Source: Siccibacter colletis (GTDB lineage: Bacteria; Pseudomonadota; Gammaproteobacteria; Enterobacterales; Enterobacteriaceae). Taken from it: DNA of 64,000 nt. Each line of letters begins with the position of its first letter. Position 1 is the first letter of the stretch. The position numbers were made by a program, and so were the translations under genes. The DNA lies in contig NZ_JMSQ01000013.1 of assembly GCF_000696575.1 (NCBI RefSeq), positions 28,484-92,483 on the forward strand. Reading direction: 5' to 3'. The notes below the pieces were generated by a model. The model did no database searches. It worked only from the letters and a program-made list of their open reading frames with translations, and was not told the DNA's origin. Below, piece after piece: positions 39,829 to 50,911 of this stretch.

Positions 39829-40989
39829 ATGACGCGTAAACAGGCCACCATCGCAGTGCGTAGCGGATTGAATGACGACGAGCAGTATGGCTGTGTTGTC
39901 CCGCCCATCCATCTTTCCAGCACCTACAACTTCACCGGCTTCAATGAACCGCGCGAGCACGATTACTCGCGCCGGGGCAATCCGACCCGTGATGTGGTGC
40001 AGCGTGCGCTGGCGGAGCTGGAAGGCGGAGCCGGTGCGGTGCTGACCAATACCGGCATGTCGGCCATTCACCTGGTGACCACCGTTTACCTGAGCCCCGG
40101 CGATCTGCTGGTGGCCCCGCACGACTGCTACGGCGGTAGCTATCGCCTGTTCGACAGCCTGGCAAAGCGCGGCTGCTATCGCGTGCTGTTCGTCGATCAG
40201 AATGACGAGACGGCGTTAGCGCAGGCACTGGCAGAAAAACCGAAGCTGGTGCTGGTGGAAAGTCCGAGCAACCCATTGTTGCGCGTGGTGGATATTGCGA
40301 AAATCTGCCGTTTGGCGCGGGAAGCGGGCGCGGTCAGCGTGGTGGACAACACCTTCCTGAGCCCGGCGCTGCAAAATCCGCTCGCGCTGGGCGCGGATCT
40401 GGTGCTGCACTCCTGCACCAAGTATCTGAATGGCCACTCTGATGTGGTGGCCGGGGTGGTGATCGCGAAAGAGGCGGAAACGGTCACTCATCTGGCATGG
40501 TGGGCGAATAATATAGGCGTTACCGGTAGCGCGTTTGACAGCTACCTGCTGCTGCGCGGGCTGCGCACGCTGGGGCCGCGCATGGACGTTGCCCAGCGTA
40601 ACGCCCAGGCGATTGTGGATTTCCTGAAAACCCAGCCGCTGGTGAAGAAACTTTATCACCCGTCGCTGCCGGAAAATCAGGGGCACGACATTGCCGCACG
40701 CCAGCAGAAAGGTTTCGGGGCCATGCTCAGCTTTGAGCTGGATGGCGACGAGCAGACGCTGCGCTGCTTCCTCAGCGGGTTGTCACTGTTTACACTGGCG
40801 GAATCGTTAGGCGGGGTCGAAAGTTTGATCTCCCACGCCGCTACCATGACACACGCGGGTATGGCGCCAGAAGCACGCGCGGCGGCAGGCATTTCCGAGA
40901 CGCTGCTGCGTATCTCGACCGGTATTGAAGACAGTGAAGATTTAATCGCTGACCTGGAAAATGGCTTCCGGGTCGCATCCGAGGGGTAA
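39829..40989 (+). CDS. metB: Cystathionine gamma-synthase
   Basis: 386 codons, E. coli length. PLP-dependent Cys/Met metabolism family: YSRRGNPTRDVV (about 46), the catalytic Tyr in HDCYGGSYR (about 104), and the PLP Lys in LHSCTKYLNGHSD (about 198). It condenses O-succinylhomoserine with cysteine. Two bases before metL, so co-transcribed and probably coupled. Confidence 0.98.
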   Translation: MTRKQATIAVRSGLNDDEQYGCVVPPIHLSSTYNFTGFNEPREHDYSRRGNPTRDVVQRALAELEGGAGAVLTNTGMSAIHLVTTVYLSPGDLLVAPHDCYGGSYRLFDSLAKRGCYRVLFVDQNDETALAQALAEKPKLVLVESPSNPLLRVVDIAKICRLAREAGAVSVVDNTFLSPALQNPLALGADLVLHSCTKYLNGHSDVVAGVVIAKEAETVTHLAWWANNIGVTGSAFDSYLLLRGLRTLGPRMDVAQRNAQAIVDFLKTQPLVKKLYHPSLPENQGHDIAARQQKGFGAMLSFELDGDEQTLRCFLSGLSLFTLAESLGGVESLISHAATMTHAGMAPEARAAAGISETLLRISTGIEDSEDLIADLENGFRVASEG

Positions 40990-40991
40990 AA

Positions 40992-43424
40992 ATGAGTGTG
41001 ACAGCGCAGGCAGGGGCGAAGGGTCGTCAACTGCATAAATTTGGTGGTAGCAGTCTTGCCGATGTGAAATGTTACCTGCGCGTAGCGGGCATCATGACTG
41101 AATATTCCCTGCCGGGGGATATGATGGTGGTCTCGGCCGCCGGCAGCACCACCAACCAGTTGATCAGCTGGCTCAAACTCAGCCAGAGCGATCGCCTCTC
41201 TGCGCATCAGGTGCAGCAGGCGCTGCGCCGCTATCAGAGTGAATTAATCTGCGGCCTGTTACCTCCCGACATTTCTGACGGTCTGGTCAGCGAATTTATC
41301 CGCGATCTCGAACGCCTCGCGGGCCTGCTGGATGGCGCGGTAACCGATGCTGTGTATGCCGAAGTGGTCGGGCACGGTGAGATCTGGTCAGCGCGCCTGA
41401 TGGCCGCCGTGCTTAACCACCAGGGCATTGAAGCCGCCTGGCTCGACGCCCGCGAGTTTCTGCGCGCCGAGCGCGCCGCCCAGCCCCAGGTAAATGAAGG
41501 CCTCTCCTGGCCGCTGCTCCAGCAGCTGCTGGTACAGCACCCCGATAAACGTATCGTGGTAACCGGCTTTATCAGCCGCAACGACGCCGGCGAAACCGTG
41601 CTGCTGGGCCGTAACGGTTCAGACTACTCGGCAACCCAGATCGGGGCGCTGGCCGGTGTGTCGCGCGTTACCATCTGGAGCGACGTGGCCGGGGTTTACA
41701 GCGCCGACCCGCGCAAAGTGAAAGATGCCTGCCTGCTGCCGCTGCTGCGCCTGGATGAAGCCAGCGAGCTGGCGCGCCTGGCTGCCCCGGTGCTGCACGC
41801 CCGCACCCTGCAGCCGGTTTCCGGCAGCGATATCGATCTCCAGCTGCGCTGCAGCTATACCCCCGAGCAGGGTTCCACCCGCATCGAGCGCGTGCTCGCC
41901 TCCGGCACCGGCGCGCGTATCGTTACCAGCCATGACGATGTCTGCCTGATTGAATTCCAGGTCTCTGCGCAGCAGGATTTCCAACTGGCGCGAAAAGAGC
42001 TGAGCCTGGTGCTGCAGCGCGCCCAGGTGCGTCCGTTGTCGGTCGGCGTGCATCCTGACCGCAACCTGCTTCAGCTCTGCTACACCTCTGAAGTGGTGGG
42101 CAGCGCGCTGGCTATTCTGCAGGCGGCAAACCTGCCGGGTGAGCTGCGGCTGCGCGAAGGGCTGGCACTGGTGGCGCTGGTGGGGGCGGGCGTGTGCCGC
42201 AATCCGCTGCACAGCCACCGCTTCTGGCAGCAGCTTAAAGATCAGCCGGTGGAGTACATCTGGCAGTCGGAGGAGGGCATCAGTCTGGTGGCCGTCCTGC
42301 GTGCCGGGCCGACAGAGAGCCTGATTCAGGGGCTGCACCAGTCGCTGTTCCGCGCCGAAAAGCGTATCGGCCTGGTGCTGTTCGGCAAAGGCAATATCGG
42401 TTCACGCTGGCTGGAGCTGTTTGCCCGCGAGCGCGATACTCTGTCTGCACGTACCGGCTTTGAGTTTGTGCTCGCCGGCGTGGTGGACAGCCGCCGCAGC
42501 CTGCTCAACTACGAGGGGCTGGATGCCAGCCGGGCGCTGGCCTTCTTTAATGATGAAGCGGTGGAGCAGGATGAAGAGTCGCTGTTCCTGTGGATGCGTG
42601 CGCACCCGTACGACGACTTAGTGGTGCTGGACGTCACCGCCAGCGAACAGCTGGCCGATCAGTATCTTGATTTCGCCAGCCACGGCTTCCATGTCATCAG
42701 CGCCAATAAGCTGGCCGGGGCGAGCAACAGCAACAAGTATCGCCAGATCCGCGACGCGTTTGCCAAAACCGGTCGCCACTGGCTGTATAACGCCACCGTT
42801 GGCGCGGGCCTGCCGGTGAACCACACGGTGCGCGATCTGCGCGACAGCGGCGATGCCATCCTTGCCATCAGCGGTATTTTCTCCGGTACGCTCTCATGGC
42901 TGTTTCTGCAGTTCGACGGCTCGGTACCGTTCACTGAGCTGGTGGATCAGGCGTGGCAGCAGGGGCTGACCGAACCGGACCCGCGCGTTGATCTGTCCGG
43001 AAAAGACGTGATGCGCAAGCTGGTGATCCTGGCGCGTGAAGCGGGCTACGATATCGAGCCGGATCAGGTGCGCGTTGAGTCACTGGTGCCGGTCGGGTGC
43101 GAAGAGGGATCGGTGGATCACTTCTTTGAAAATGGCGATGAGCTGAATGCCCAGATGGTGCAGCGTCTGGAAGCGGCTCGCGAGCTGGGGCTGGTGCTGC
43201 GCTACGTGGCACGCTTTGACGCCAACGGTAAGGCGCGCGTCGGCGTCGAGGCGGTGCGTCCTGAACATCCGCTGGCAGCGCTGCTGCCGTGCGACAACGT
43301 GTTCGCCATTGAGAGCCGCTGGTACCGCGACAATCCGCTGGTGATCCGCGGGCCGGGTGCGGGCCGCGACGTTACCGCCGGTGCCATCCAGTCAGACATC
43401 AACCGTCTGGCGCAGCTGCTGTAG
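40992..43424 (+). CDS. metL: Bifunctional aspartokinase II / homoserine dehydrogenase II
   Basis: 810 codons, E. coli length. N-terminal aspartokinase (about 1-250) with KFGGSSLAD; a regulatory region of degenerate ACT type (about 290-450); then homoserine dehydrogenase with the Rossmann motif VLFGKGNIGSRW (about 463) and NKLAGASNSNKYRQI and GAGAGRD-like end segments. It supplies both ends of the aspartate-to-homoserine branch and is repressed by methionine rather than feedback-inhibited by threonine. Second gene of metBL, closed by a terminator. Confidence 0.98.
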   Translation: MSVTAQAGAKGRQLHKFGGSSLADVKCYLRVAGIMTEYSLPGDMMVVSAAGSTTNQLISWLKLSQSDRLSAHQVQQALRRYQSELICGLLPPDISDGLVSEFIRDLERLAGLLDGAVTDAVYAEVVGHGEIWSARLMAAVLNHQGIEAAWLDAREFLRAERAAQPQVNEGLSWPLLQQLLVQHPDKRIVVTGFISRNDAGETVLLGRNGSDYSATQIGALAGVSRVTIWSDVAGVYSADPRKVKDACLLPLLRLDEASELARLAAPVLHARTLQPVSGSDIDLQLRCSYTPEQGSTRIERVLASGTGARIVTSHDDVCLIEFQVSAQQDFQLARKELSLVLQRAQVRPLSVGVHPDRNLLQLCYTSEVVGSALAILQAANLPGELRLREGLALVALVGAGVCRNPLHSHRFWQQLKDQPVEYIWQSEEGISLVAVLRAGPTESLIQGLHQSLFRAEKRIGLVLFGKGNIGSRWLELFARERDTLSARTGFEFVLAGVVDSRRSLLNYEGLDASRALAFFNDEAVEQDEESLFLWMRAHPYDDLVVLDVTASEQLADQYLDFASHGFHVISANKLAGASNSNKYRQIRDAFAKTGRHWLYNATVGAGLPVNHTVRDLRDSGDAILAISGIFSGTLSWLFLQFDGSVPFTELVDQAWQQGLTEPDPRVDLSGKDVMRKLVILAREAGYDIEPDQVRVESLVPVGCEEGSVDHFFENGDELNAQMVQRLEAARELGLVLRYVARFDANGKARVGVEAVRPEHPLAALLPCDNVFAIESRWYRDNPLVIRGPGAGRDVTAGAIQSDINRLAQLL

Positions 43425-43438
43425 GGCATCGCACATGA

Positions 43439-43474
43439 CGGGCGGGTAATCAAGCTTACCCGCCCGCTTTTTTA
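43439..43474 (+). terminator. Terminator after metL with a REP-like stem
   Basis: CGGGCGGGTAA-tcaagc-TTACCCGCCCG (11-bp perfect arms) followed by cTTTTTT. The gggcgggtaa arm is the same word seen in the REP-like repeats at 20842-21119 and 53965-54045. Confidence 0.9.
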
Positions 43475-43573
43475 TCCTGCCACCCCCATCCTGAACCTTT
43501 TTCACCATCGCTGAAAATTACTCACGTCACGGAATAATTTACCGGTTGACGCGGCATCCCTTTTCCGTCATTT

Positions 43574-43605
43574 TTACATCTGGACGTCTAAACGTATAGA
43601 AGTTC
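43574..43605. promoter_or_regulatory. Four tandem met boxes upstream of metF
   Basis: TTACATCT, GGACGTCT, AAACGTAT and AGAAGTTC lie end to end, with GGACGTCT matching the MetJ consensus AGACGTCT at 7 of 8. They lie 41 bases before the metF ATG. Confidence 0.88.
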
Positions 43606-43642
43606 GAAACACACCACGATTACGCAGCGATTGATGAGGTAA

Positions 43643-44542
<900 letters not shown>

Positions 44543-44554
44543 CCAGCCAGCACA

Positions 44555-44587
44555 CAAAAAGGCCACCCGTTGCGGTGGCCTTTTTTT
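44555..44587. terminator. Bidirectional terminator between metF and eptC
   Basis: AAAAAGGCCACC-cgttgc-GGTGGCCTTTTTTT, 13 bases after the metF stop and next to the stop of the convergent eptC. Confidence 0.92.
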
Positions 44588-44588
44588 A

Positions 44589-46319
44589 CTACTGATTTCC
44601 TGGCTGCTCGCCGTGCGGCAGCGCGTCGTAATCATGCAGCGCGTTCTTCTTGTACGGGTTCCCAATCCAGCGCGTGGTTTCCTTAAACGCCGGGTTGACG
44701 AGGGATCGCGTCGGATCAAAATCGTCGTAGCGCAGCCCGGCCAGATCCGACCAGGTGTGGATCAGCTCAGCGCTGCTGTACTTCCGATCCACGTCAGGGC
44801 GTAAATCGCGGGGATGGGCTGCCTGCCAGGCCGGCGATGTCCAGACGATAAACGGAATGGTGTACATATGGCGCGTCGGCTGGGCCTCGTTACGCCCCTG
44901 AATGTTATGCGGCGGCGTGTCATACACCTCTTCGCCATGATCCGAGAAATAGAGCATAAACCCGTTGGGGTCGGTGGCTTTGAAGTCCCTGAACAGCGTC
45001 GCTACCACGTGGTCGTTAAACAGGTTGGCGTTGTCGTAGTCGTTATACGCCTCCCGCTGTTCCTCGCTCAGGCCCGGCGGCACGCCGTCTTTCTGGCCGT
45101 CAAACTTGCCCCAGTTCTCCGGGTAGCGGAACTTATACTTCAGATGCGTTCCCAGCAGATGCACGATGATAAATTTCTTCGGCGCCGGATCGGCGAGCAC
45201 CGCCTTAAACGGTGCCAGCACGTTGGTATCGTATTCACGTGCGCTCTGGGTGCGCTGCTGGTTCATATAGTGCTGAACATCTGTCTGCTTCGAGAACACC
45301 GTCAGCATGGTATTACGCCCGGTCATGGTCTGCTGATTGGTGATCCAGAAAGTTTTGTATCCCGCCTGTTTCATCATGTTCATCAGCGACGGCTTCGTCA
45401 GGTAGAGGTCCGGGTGCTGCTCGTTGGCGAAGGTCAGTGCCTGCTGGAGGATCTCAATGGTGTACGGACGTGATGTCACCACGTTGTTGAACACCGTCAG
45501 GTTTGGATCGCTGTCGCGCAGCGCTTTCAGTTCCGGGGTGGTATCGCGTGAATAGCCATAGAGACTCATGCGCCCGCGCTGGGTCGATTCGCCAATCACC
45601 AGCACCAGCGTGCGTGGCGCATCGCCGCTGCTGTCTTTCAGGTTCGCCAGCGGCGGCAGTTCGCGGTTTTTGTCGAGAATGCCCTGCAGGCTGTTCAGCT
45701 GGGTGCGGTACTGGGTATAGCCGATGATCATCTGCCAGGGAGCCGCCGGCTCCATGCGCGATGTCAGGCTGCTCACCGCCTTCGCGGGGGTACGGTGTTT
45801 AATCAGCAGGTCGCAGGCGAGGGGATAAACGATCAAACCCACCAGCACCAGCGCAGAAATGCCGTAGCGCCACGGCGCTGAGAGCGTTACCGGGCGCAGG
45901 CGCGTCCACAGCAATATCGCGCCAGCGGTATAGGCCAGCAGGATTAACAGCAGCTTCATGCTGAAGTACTGGCTGAAATACTCTCCCGCCTCGCCGGCGT
46001 TGGATTCAAACATCACGAACAGCACGCTCTGCGAGAACTCCTGCCCGTAAATGACGTAGTAGGCGAGGGCGCAGATCGAGACTGCCCATAGCACCACCCC
46101 GATGATGCCCGCGATCAACCGGGTTTTACCGGCGAACAGCAGCACCGGGATCAGCCATAGCGAGCTGTAGAGCAGCGAATCGCGCAGGCCGTTGGTGCCG
46201 CTGTAGCCGGACGCCAGAATGATGATTTGTAAAACGCTTGAGAAATACCAGAAATAGATCAGAACCCATGCAAGGGCAGGCCAGCTAAACGGGGATTTAG
46301 CCTGTGCGGTGGTGGTCAT
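44589..46319 (-). CDS. eptC: LPS core heptose I phosphoethanolamine transferase (CptA)
   Basis: 576 codons (E. coli 577). Five N-terminal membrane segments (about 1-180) are followed by a periplasmic alkaline-phosphatase-type domain. The nucleophile Thr lies in LVIGESTQRGRMSLYGY (about 246-262), and zinc ligands in YFSDHGEEVYDTPPH (about 455-469). It transfers phosphoethanolamine from phosphatidylethanolamine to heptose I of the LPS core, lowering the negative charge. A PmrA-type box lies upstream. It acts on the same LPS region as WaaH, RfaC and RfaF in this window. Confidence 0.95.
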   Translation of the reverse strand: MTTTAQAKSPFSWPALAWVLIYFWYFSSVLQIIILASGYSGTNGLRDSLLYSSLWLIPVLLFAGKTRLIAGIIGVVLWAVSICALAYYVIYGQEFSQSVLFVMFESNAGEAGEYFSQYFSMKLLLILLAYTAGAILLWTRLRPVTLSAPWRYGISALVLVGLIVYPLACDLLIKHRTPAKAVSSLTSRMEPAAPWQMIIGYTQYRTQLNSLQGILDKNRELPPLANLKDSSGDAPRTLVLVIGESTQRGRMSLYGYSRDTTPELKALRDSDPNLTVFNNVVTSRPYTIEILQQALTFANEQHPDLYLTKPSLMNMMKQAGYKTFWITNQQTMTGRNTMLTVFSKQTDVQHYMNQQRTQSAREYDTNVLAPFKAVLADPAPKKFIIVHLLGTHLKYKFRYPENWGKFDGQKDGVPPGLSEEQREAYNDYDNANLFNDHVVATLFRDFKATDPNGFMLYFSDHGEEVYDTPPHNIQGRNEAQPTRHMYTIPFIVWTSPAWQAAHPRDLRPDVDRKYSSAELIHTWSDLAGLRYDDFDPTRSLVNPAFKETTRWIGNPYKKNALHDYDALPHGEQPGNQ

Positions 46320-46368
46320 TCGTTATATCGCCTGTCAAAAACGTGTGCCGCTACGATTGCAGCAAAAC

Positions 46369-46385
46369 CTTAACCACGCCTTAAG
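46369..46385 (-). promoter_or_regulatory. PmrA/BasR box upstream of eptC
   Basis: On the minus strand CTTAAG-N5-GTTAAG agrees with YTTAAK-N5-YTTAAK at 11 of 12 positions, ending 49 bases before the eptC ATG and reading in the direction of the gene. cptA is a known PmrA target in Salmonella. Confidence 0.65.
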
Positions 46386-46506
46386 CGGCGGAGTTCAGGT
46401 AAGGATTATTGTTGTATGGCCCGCAGGACGCGGGACATTCCATGCATCAAAGCGAGCGGAATATATGCAATGTGACGGAAAAATGACAGGGAAATTTAGC
46501 GCGGAA

Positions 46507-46531
46507 TTAACCCGGCGCAGGGCCGGGTTAA
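46507..46531 (-). terminator. Hairpin terminator after ppc
   Basis: TTAACCCGGC-cctgc-GCCGGGTTAA, 10-bp perfect arms, 19 bases beyond the ppc stop codon; the tail (AATTCC) is short in T. Confidence 0.75.
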
Positions 46532-46549
46532 CGCATAGATAACTTACGG

Positions 46550-49201
46550 TTAGCCGGTGTTACGCATCCCCGCCGCGACGCCAGCAATGGTCACCATCAG
46601 CGCCTGCTCAACGCGGGCATCTGGTTCCTCACCGGCTTCTTCCGCCTGACGCGAACGGTGCAGCAATTCGGCCTGCAATACGTTCAGCGGATCGGTATAG
46701 ATATTACGCAGCATGATGGATTCAGCGATCCACGGCAGGTCCGCCATCAGGTGGGAATCGTTGGCGATATCCAGCACCACGCTGATGTCGGCTTCCAGCT
46801 GCGCGCGCAGCTCCTGGCCGAGTGACCAGAGCTCTGGTTTTACCAGGCGCTGATCGTAGTACTCTGCCAGCCACAGGTCGGCTTTGGCGAACACCATCTC
46901 CAGCATGCCGAGGCGCGTCGAGAAGAACGGCCAGTCGCTGCACATGGTTTCCAGCTCGCCCAGCTTGCCGTCGTCCACCACTTTTTGCAGCGCCGCACCG
47001 GCACCAAGCCAGGCAGGCAGCATCAGGCGGTTCTGGGTCCAGGCGAAAATCCACGGGATGGCGCGCAGAGACTCGACGCCGCCGTTTGGACGGCGCTTGG
47101 CGGGACGCGAACCGAGCGGCAGTTTGCCCAACTCCAGTTCCGGCGTGGCGGAACGGAAATAGGGCACGAATTTGTCATTCTCACGCACGTAGCCACGATA
47201 CATCTCGCAGGAGATGGTGGAGAGCTCATCCATAATTTGACGCCAGCTCGCTTTCGGCTCCGGCGGCGGCAACAGGTTGGCTTCCAGAATCGCGCTGGTG
47301 TAGAGCGACAGGCTGCTGATGGTCACTTCCGGCAGGCCGTATTTGAAACGGATCATCTCGCCCTGCTCGGTCACGCGCAGACCGCCTTTCAGGCTGCCCG
47401 GCGGCTGAGAGAGCAGTGCCGCATGCGCCGGAGCGCCGCCGCGGCCAATGGAGCCGCCGCGACCGTGGAACAGGGTCAGAGCAATGCCCGCTTTTTCACA
47501 GGTTTTGATCAGGGCGTCCTGCGCCTGATATTGCGCCCAGGAGGCGGCCATCACGCCCGCATCTTTTGCGGAGTCGGAGTAGCCAATCATCACCATCTGT
47601 TTGCCCTGAATAAAGCCGCGATACCAGTCGATGTTCAGCAGCTGGGTCATGACATCGTTGGCGTTGTTCAGGTCGTCGAGGGTTTCAAACAGCGGCGCGA
47701 CCGGCAGCGCGAAACTGATCCCTGCCTCTTTCAGCAGCAGGTGCACGGCCAGCACGTCGGACGGGGTTTTCGCCATGGAAATTACGTACGCCGCGATCGA
47801 CCCCTGTGGCGCTTCGGCGATTACCTTGCAGGTATCGAGCACTTCGCGCGTCTCTTCGCCTGGCTCCCAGTTACGCGGCAGCAGCGGGCGTTTGGAGTTC
47901 AGTTCACGGATCAGGAACGCCTGTTTGTCGGCCTCAGACCAGTTTTCGTAATCGCCGATGCCGAGATAGCGGGTCAGCTCGCCCAGCGCCTGGGTATGAC
48001 GGGTGCTCTCCTGACGGATATCAATGCGCACCAGCGGCACGCCGAAGGCTTTCACGCGGCGCAGGGTATCAAGCAGCTCGCCGTTGGCGATAATGCTCAT
48101 GCCGCAGGCCAGCAGCGACTGGTAGCAGGCGTAAAGCGGCTCCCACAGCTGTTCGTTCTGGGTCAGCAGGCCTTTTGGTTTCGGCAGCTTCTGGCCTTTC
48201 AGGCGCGCTTCCAGCCAGGCCTGGGTTTCCAGCAGCTGACCGCGCAGCCCTTTAAGCAGATAGCGGTACGGCTCCTGCGCCCCTTCGGCACCCACGTATT
48301 CACGCAGGCCGTCGGAACACTCCACCATCGACAGCTCGGAGATCAGCACCTGAATATCTTTCAGGAACAGGTCGGTGGCTTTCCAGCGGCTGAGCAGCAG
48401 AGCATGACGGGTGATGTCGGCGGTGACGTTCGGGTTACCGTCGCGGTCGCCGCCCATCCAGGAGGTAAAACGCACCGGCACAAAATCCACCGGCAGCCGG
48501 TAATCCAGATGCTCGGTCAGCTGGTCGTTCAGCTCGCGCAGGTAGTTGGGAATACCTTCCCACAGGCTGTTTTCCACCACCGCAAAGCCCCACTTGGCCT
48601 CATCGATAGGGCTGGGACGATATTTGCGGATTTCATCGGTGTGCCACGACTGGGCCAGCAGCTGACGCAGGCGACGCATAATCTGGTTGCGGTCGTAATC
48701 CGACAGATCCTTATGGTCGAGCTGCTTTAAGCAGTTATTCACTTCCACCATTTTGTGGATCAGGGTACGACGGGTAATTTCGGTGGGGTGCGCGGTCAGC
48801 ACCAGCTCCAGCGACAGCGACTCGACGGCGGCCTTGATGGCGGCATCGTTAAGCTCCGGCTGGTCTTTCAGCTTGCGCAGGGTGCGGGCGATGATTTCCG
48901 GGTTGCTCGCGCCTTCGCCTTTCGACGAAATGCTATGGAACTGCTCGGCGGTATTAGCGAGATTAAGAAACTGGCTGAAAGCGCGAGCGACCGGCAGCAG
49001 CTCATCGTTAGACAGGTTCTGCAGTGTTGTCAGCAACTCCTGACGGTCTGCGTCGTTGCCAGCGCGGGAAGACTTGGACAACTTACGAATGGTCTCAACG
49101 CGGTCAAGAATGTGTTCTCCCAGCGCATCCTTGATAGTATCCCCGAGTAGTTTTCCGAGCATACTGACATTACTTCGCAAAGCCGAATATTGTTCGTTCA
49201 T
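46550..49201 (-). CDS. ppc: Phosphoenolpyruvate carboxylase
   Basis: 883 codons, E. coli length. The catalytic His lies in [13 protein letters not shown] (about 135-147). [10 protein letters not shown] (about 541) and the glycine-rich [12 protein letters not shown] (about 578-589) bind substrate. The C-terminus MRNTG is the invariant end of the family. It carboxylates PEP to oxaloacetate, is activated by acetyl-CoA and fructose 1,6-bisphosphate, and is inhibited by aspartate. It feeds aspartate-derived pathways, including the met and arg genes that flank it. Confidence 0.98.
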   Translation of the reverse strand: MNEQYSALRSNVSMLGKLLGDTIKDALGEHILDRVETIRKLSKSSRAGNDADRQELLTTLQNLSNDELLPVARAFSQFLNLANTAEQFHSISSKGEGASNPEIIARTLRKLKDQPELNDAAIKAAVESLSLELVLTAHPTEITRRTLIHKMVEVNNCLKQLDHKDLSDYDRNQIMRRLRQLLAQSWHTDEIRKYRPSPIDEAKWGFAVVENSLWEGIPNYLRELNDQLTEHLDYRLPVDFVPVRFTSWMGGDRDGNPNVTADITRHALLLSRWKATDLFLKDIQVLISELSMVECSDGLREYVGAEGAQEPYRYLLKGLRGQLLETQAWLEARLKGQKLPKPKGLLTQNEQLWEPLYACYQSLLACGMSIIANGELLDTLRRVKAFGVPLVRIDIRQESTRHTQALGELTRYLGIGDYENWSEADKQAFLIRELNSKRPLLPRNWEPGEETREVLDTCKVIAEAPQGSIAAYVISMAKTPSDVLAVHLLLKEAGISFALPVAPLFETLDDLNNANDVMTQLLNIDWYRGFIQGKQMVMIGYSDSAKDAGVMAASWAQYQAQDALIKTCEKAGIALTLFHGRGGSIGRGGAPAHAALLSQPPGSLKGGLRVTEQGEMIRFKYGLPEVTISSLSLYTSAILEANLLPPPEPKASWRQIMDELSTISCEMYRGYVRENDKFVPYFRSATPELELGKLPLGSRPAKRRPNGGVESLRAIPWIFAWTQNRLMLPAWLGAGAALQKVVDDGKLGELETMCSDWPFFSTRLGMLEMVFAKADLWLAEYYDQRLVKPELWSLGQELRAQLEADISVVLDIANDSHLMADLPWIAESIMLRNIYTDPLNVLQAELLHRSRQAEEAGEEPDARVEQALMVTIAGVAAGMRNTG

Positions 49202-49580
49202 ATGACCCCAGACACCCCGTTACATTTTATTTTGTTATATCCGCCGCGTTCCGGTTGCCAGCAACGCGCTGCGCAAAAAATGGCGAATATCAGACACCGT
49301 CTTTTATAAAGCCACGTAAAAACCCCCTCGTCAATTGCTGCGAAAACGGTTCAGCAGCTGAATAAAGTGCGTCAATTTATGAAAGTTAATTCATCGGGTT
49401 GCAGATAAGTAACACTTATGAAAATTGTGTAAAAGCACGCGTGCGGATGTGTAGTGGCAGCGTCTGCGAGCGGCGTGACAGGCAGTGAATCGGCCTGGGT
49501 TTTGGCGTACGTGCAGGGGTTAATGCGATAACGCGGGGACGGCAGAGCGTGGCGGGTGCACCAGGCACCCGCTGTTATCA
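49202..49580. other. 379-bp intergenic region between argE and ppc
   Basis: Expected to hold the ppc promoter (minus strand). The part near ppc is AT-rich; the part from about 49430 to 49560 is GC-rich and carries no open frame that looks real. GCGGGTGC-N5-GCACCCGC at 49552-49572, 8-bp arms, directly follows the argE stop and may end argE transcription, though it lacks a T-run. Nothing else is recognised. Confidence 0.5.
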
Positions 49581-50732
49581 CTAATGCCAGCAGAAGTGAT
49601 GCACTACCTGACCAATCAGCTCGCGCGTCGGCTTGATGAAGCGCGTTTCGATGTACTCATCCGGCTGGTGGGCCTGGTTGATTGAGCCCGGGCCGAGCAC
49701 CAGCGTCGGGCATAGCGTCTGAATAAAGGGTGCTTCGGTACAGTAGTTCACCACGTCCGTCTGGGCGCCGAGCAGCTTTTCCACTACCTGCACCAGCTGG
49801 TGATCCGGCGGACACTCATAGCCCGGAATGGGCGGGTGCAGTTCGGCGAGATTAATACGCCCCGGCCAGCGGCTGCTTACCGGCTCCAGCGCTTCACTCA
49901 GCAGGCCGTTAAGATCGTTGAGCGTCATACCCGGCAGCGGACGGATATCCATGTGCAGCTCGCAGCAGGCGCAGATGCGGTTCGCTGCGTCGCCGCCGTG
50001 AATGTGACCGAGGTTCAACGTCGGATACGGCACGGTGAACGCATCATAGTGGTAGCGCTCTTTCAGACTGTCGCGCAGCGCCATGATGTGGGTGATGGCC
50101 TCGTGCATCAGCTCAATGGCATTCACGCCGCGCGCCGGATCGCTGGAGTGGCCCGACTGGCCCAGCACGCGAATGGCGTTGGAGATATGCCCCTTGTGCG
50201 CCCGTACCGGCTGAAGGGACGTCGGCTCGCCGATAATCGCGCAGTCCGGACGCAGCGCCGTGGTTTCGGCAAAGTAGCGCGCCCCCGCCATGGTGGTCTC
50301 TTCATCCGCAGTTGCCAGAATGTAGAGCGGCTTTTTCAGCTGCGTCACATCCACGTCACGCAGCGCATCAAGAATAAAGGCGAAAAAGCCCTTCATGTCG
50401 GCGGTGCCCAGCCCGTAGAGCTTGTTGTCGTGCTCGGTCAGGGTGAACGGATCGCGGGTCCAGCGCCCGTCATCAAAGGGTACGGTATCGGTATGCCCTG
50501 CCAGCAGCAGACCGCCCGCGCCCTGGCCAGTACTCGCCAGCATGTTGAATTTATTGCGCGTACCCGGCACCGGCTGCACTTCAACGTTGAATCCCAGTTC
50601 TTTGAACCACCCGGCCAGCAGATTGATTAAAGACGCATTACTCTGATCGAGAGACTCCTCGGTTGCGCTGATGGATGGTGTGGCGATCAACGCACGGTAA
50701 ATCTCGATAAATGGTGGTAATTTCATTTTCAC
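49581..50732 (-). CDS. argE: Acetylornithine deacetylase, GTG start preferred
   Basis: 383 codons from the GTG at 50732, exactly the E. coli length and aligned with its [15 protein letters not shown] start; the GAGG SD lies 10 bases upstream. An ATG at 50741 would add three residues but sits only one base after that SD. M20 metallopeptidase family: [13 protein letters not shown] (zinc His/Asp, about 76-88), [12 protein letters not shown], and [11 protein letters not shown] (catalytic and metal Glu, about 140). It releases ornithine from N-acetylornithine. Divergent from argCBGH. Confidence 0.92.
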   Translation of the reverse strand: MKMKLPPFIEIYRALIATPSISATEESLDQSNASLINLLAGWFKELGFNVEVQPVPGTRNKFNMLASTGQGAGGLLLAGHTDTVPFDDGRWTRDPFTLTEHDNKLYGLGTADMKGFFAFILDALRDVDVTQLKKPLYILATADEETTMAGARYFAETTALRPDCAIIGEPTSLQPVRAHKGHISNAIRVLGQSGHSSDPARGVNAIELMHEAITHIMALRDSLKERYHYDAFTVPYPTLNLGHIHGGDAANRICACCELHMDIRPLPGMTLNDLNGLLSEALEPVSSRWPGRINLAELHPPIPGYECPPDHQLVQVVEKLLGAQTDVVNYCTEAPFIQTLCPTLVLGPGSINQAHQPDEYIETRFIKPTRELIGQVVHHFCWH

Positions 50733-50753
50733 TGTTGACATACCTCAGGTCGG

Positions 50754-50796
50754 ATAGTATCAATATTCATGCAGAATTTATGAATAAAAATACAAT
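50754..50796. promoter_or_regulatory. ARG boxes between argE and argC
   Basis: Two ArgR half-operator-like 18-mers: one around ATATTCA (50754-50771) and a better one TGAATAAAAATACA (50779-50796), matching WNTGAATWWWWATTCANW at 9 of 10 fixed bases in the second box. Position between divergent arginine genes supports ArgR control of both. Confidence 0.6.
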
Positions 50797-50911
50797 AACG
50801 TTGAGCGTAAAGGAATTCGTTTCGCTTCGGTGATTCAAACCTCGCTCACTGACGTGGCCTGGGCCCGCCAGCCAGCGCCTGAAGCAAATGACGTAAGAAG
50901 GTTTAGCCCCG

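Noticed and set aside
46985..48730. 581-codon open frame on the plus strand inside ppc
   Set aside because: It is antisense to the highly conserved ppc frame, rich in His/Arg/Gln as expected from a GC-rich shadow frame, and has no SD or family resemblance.
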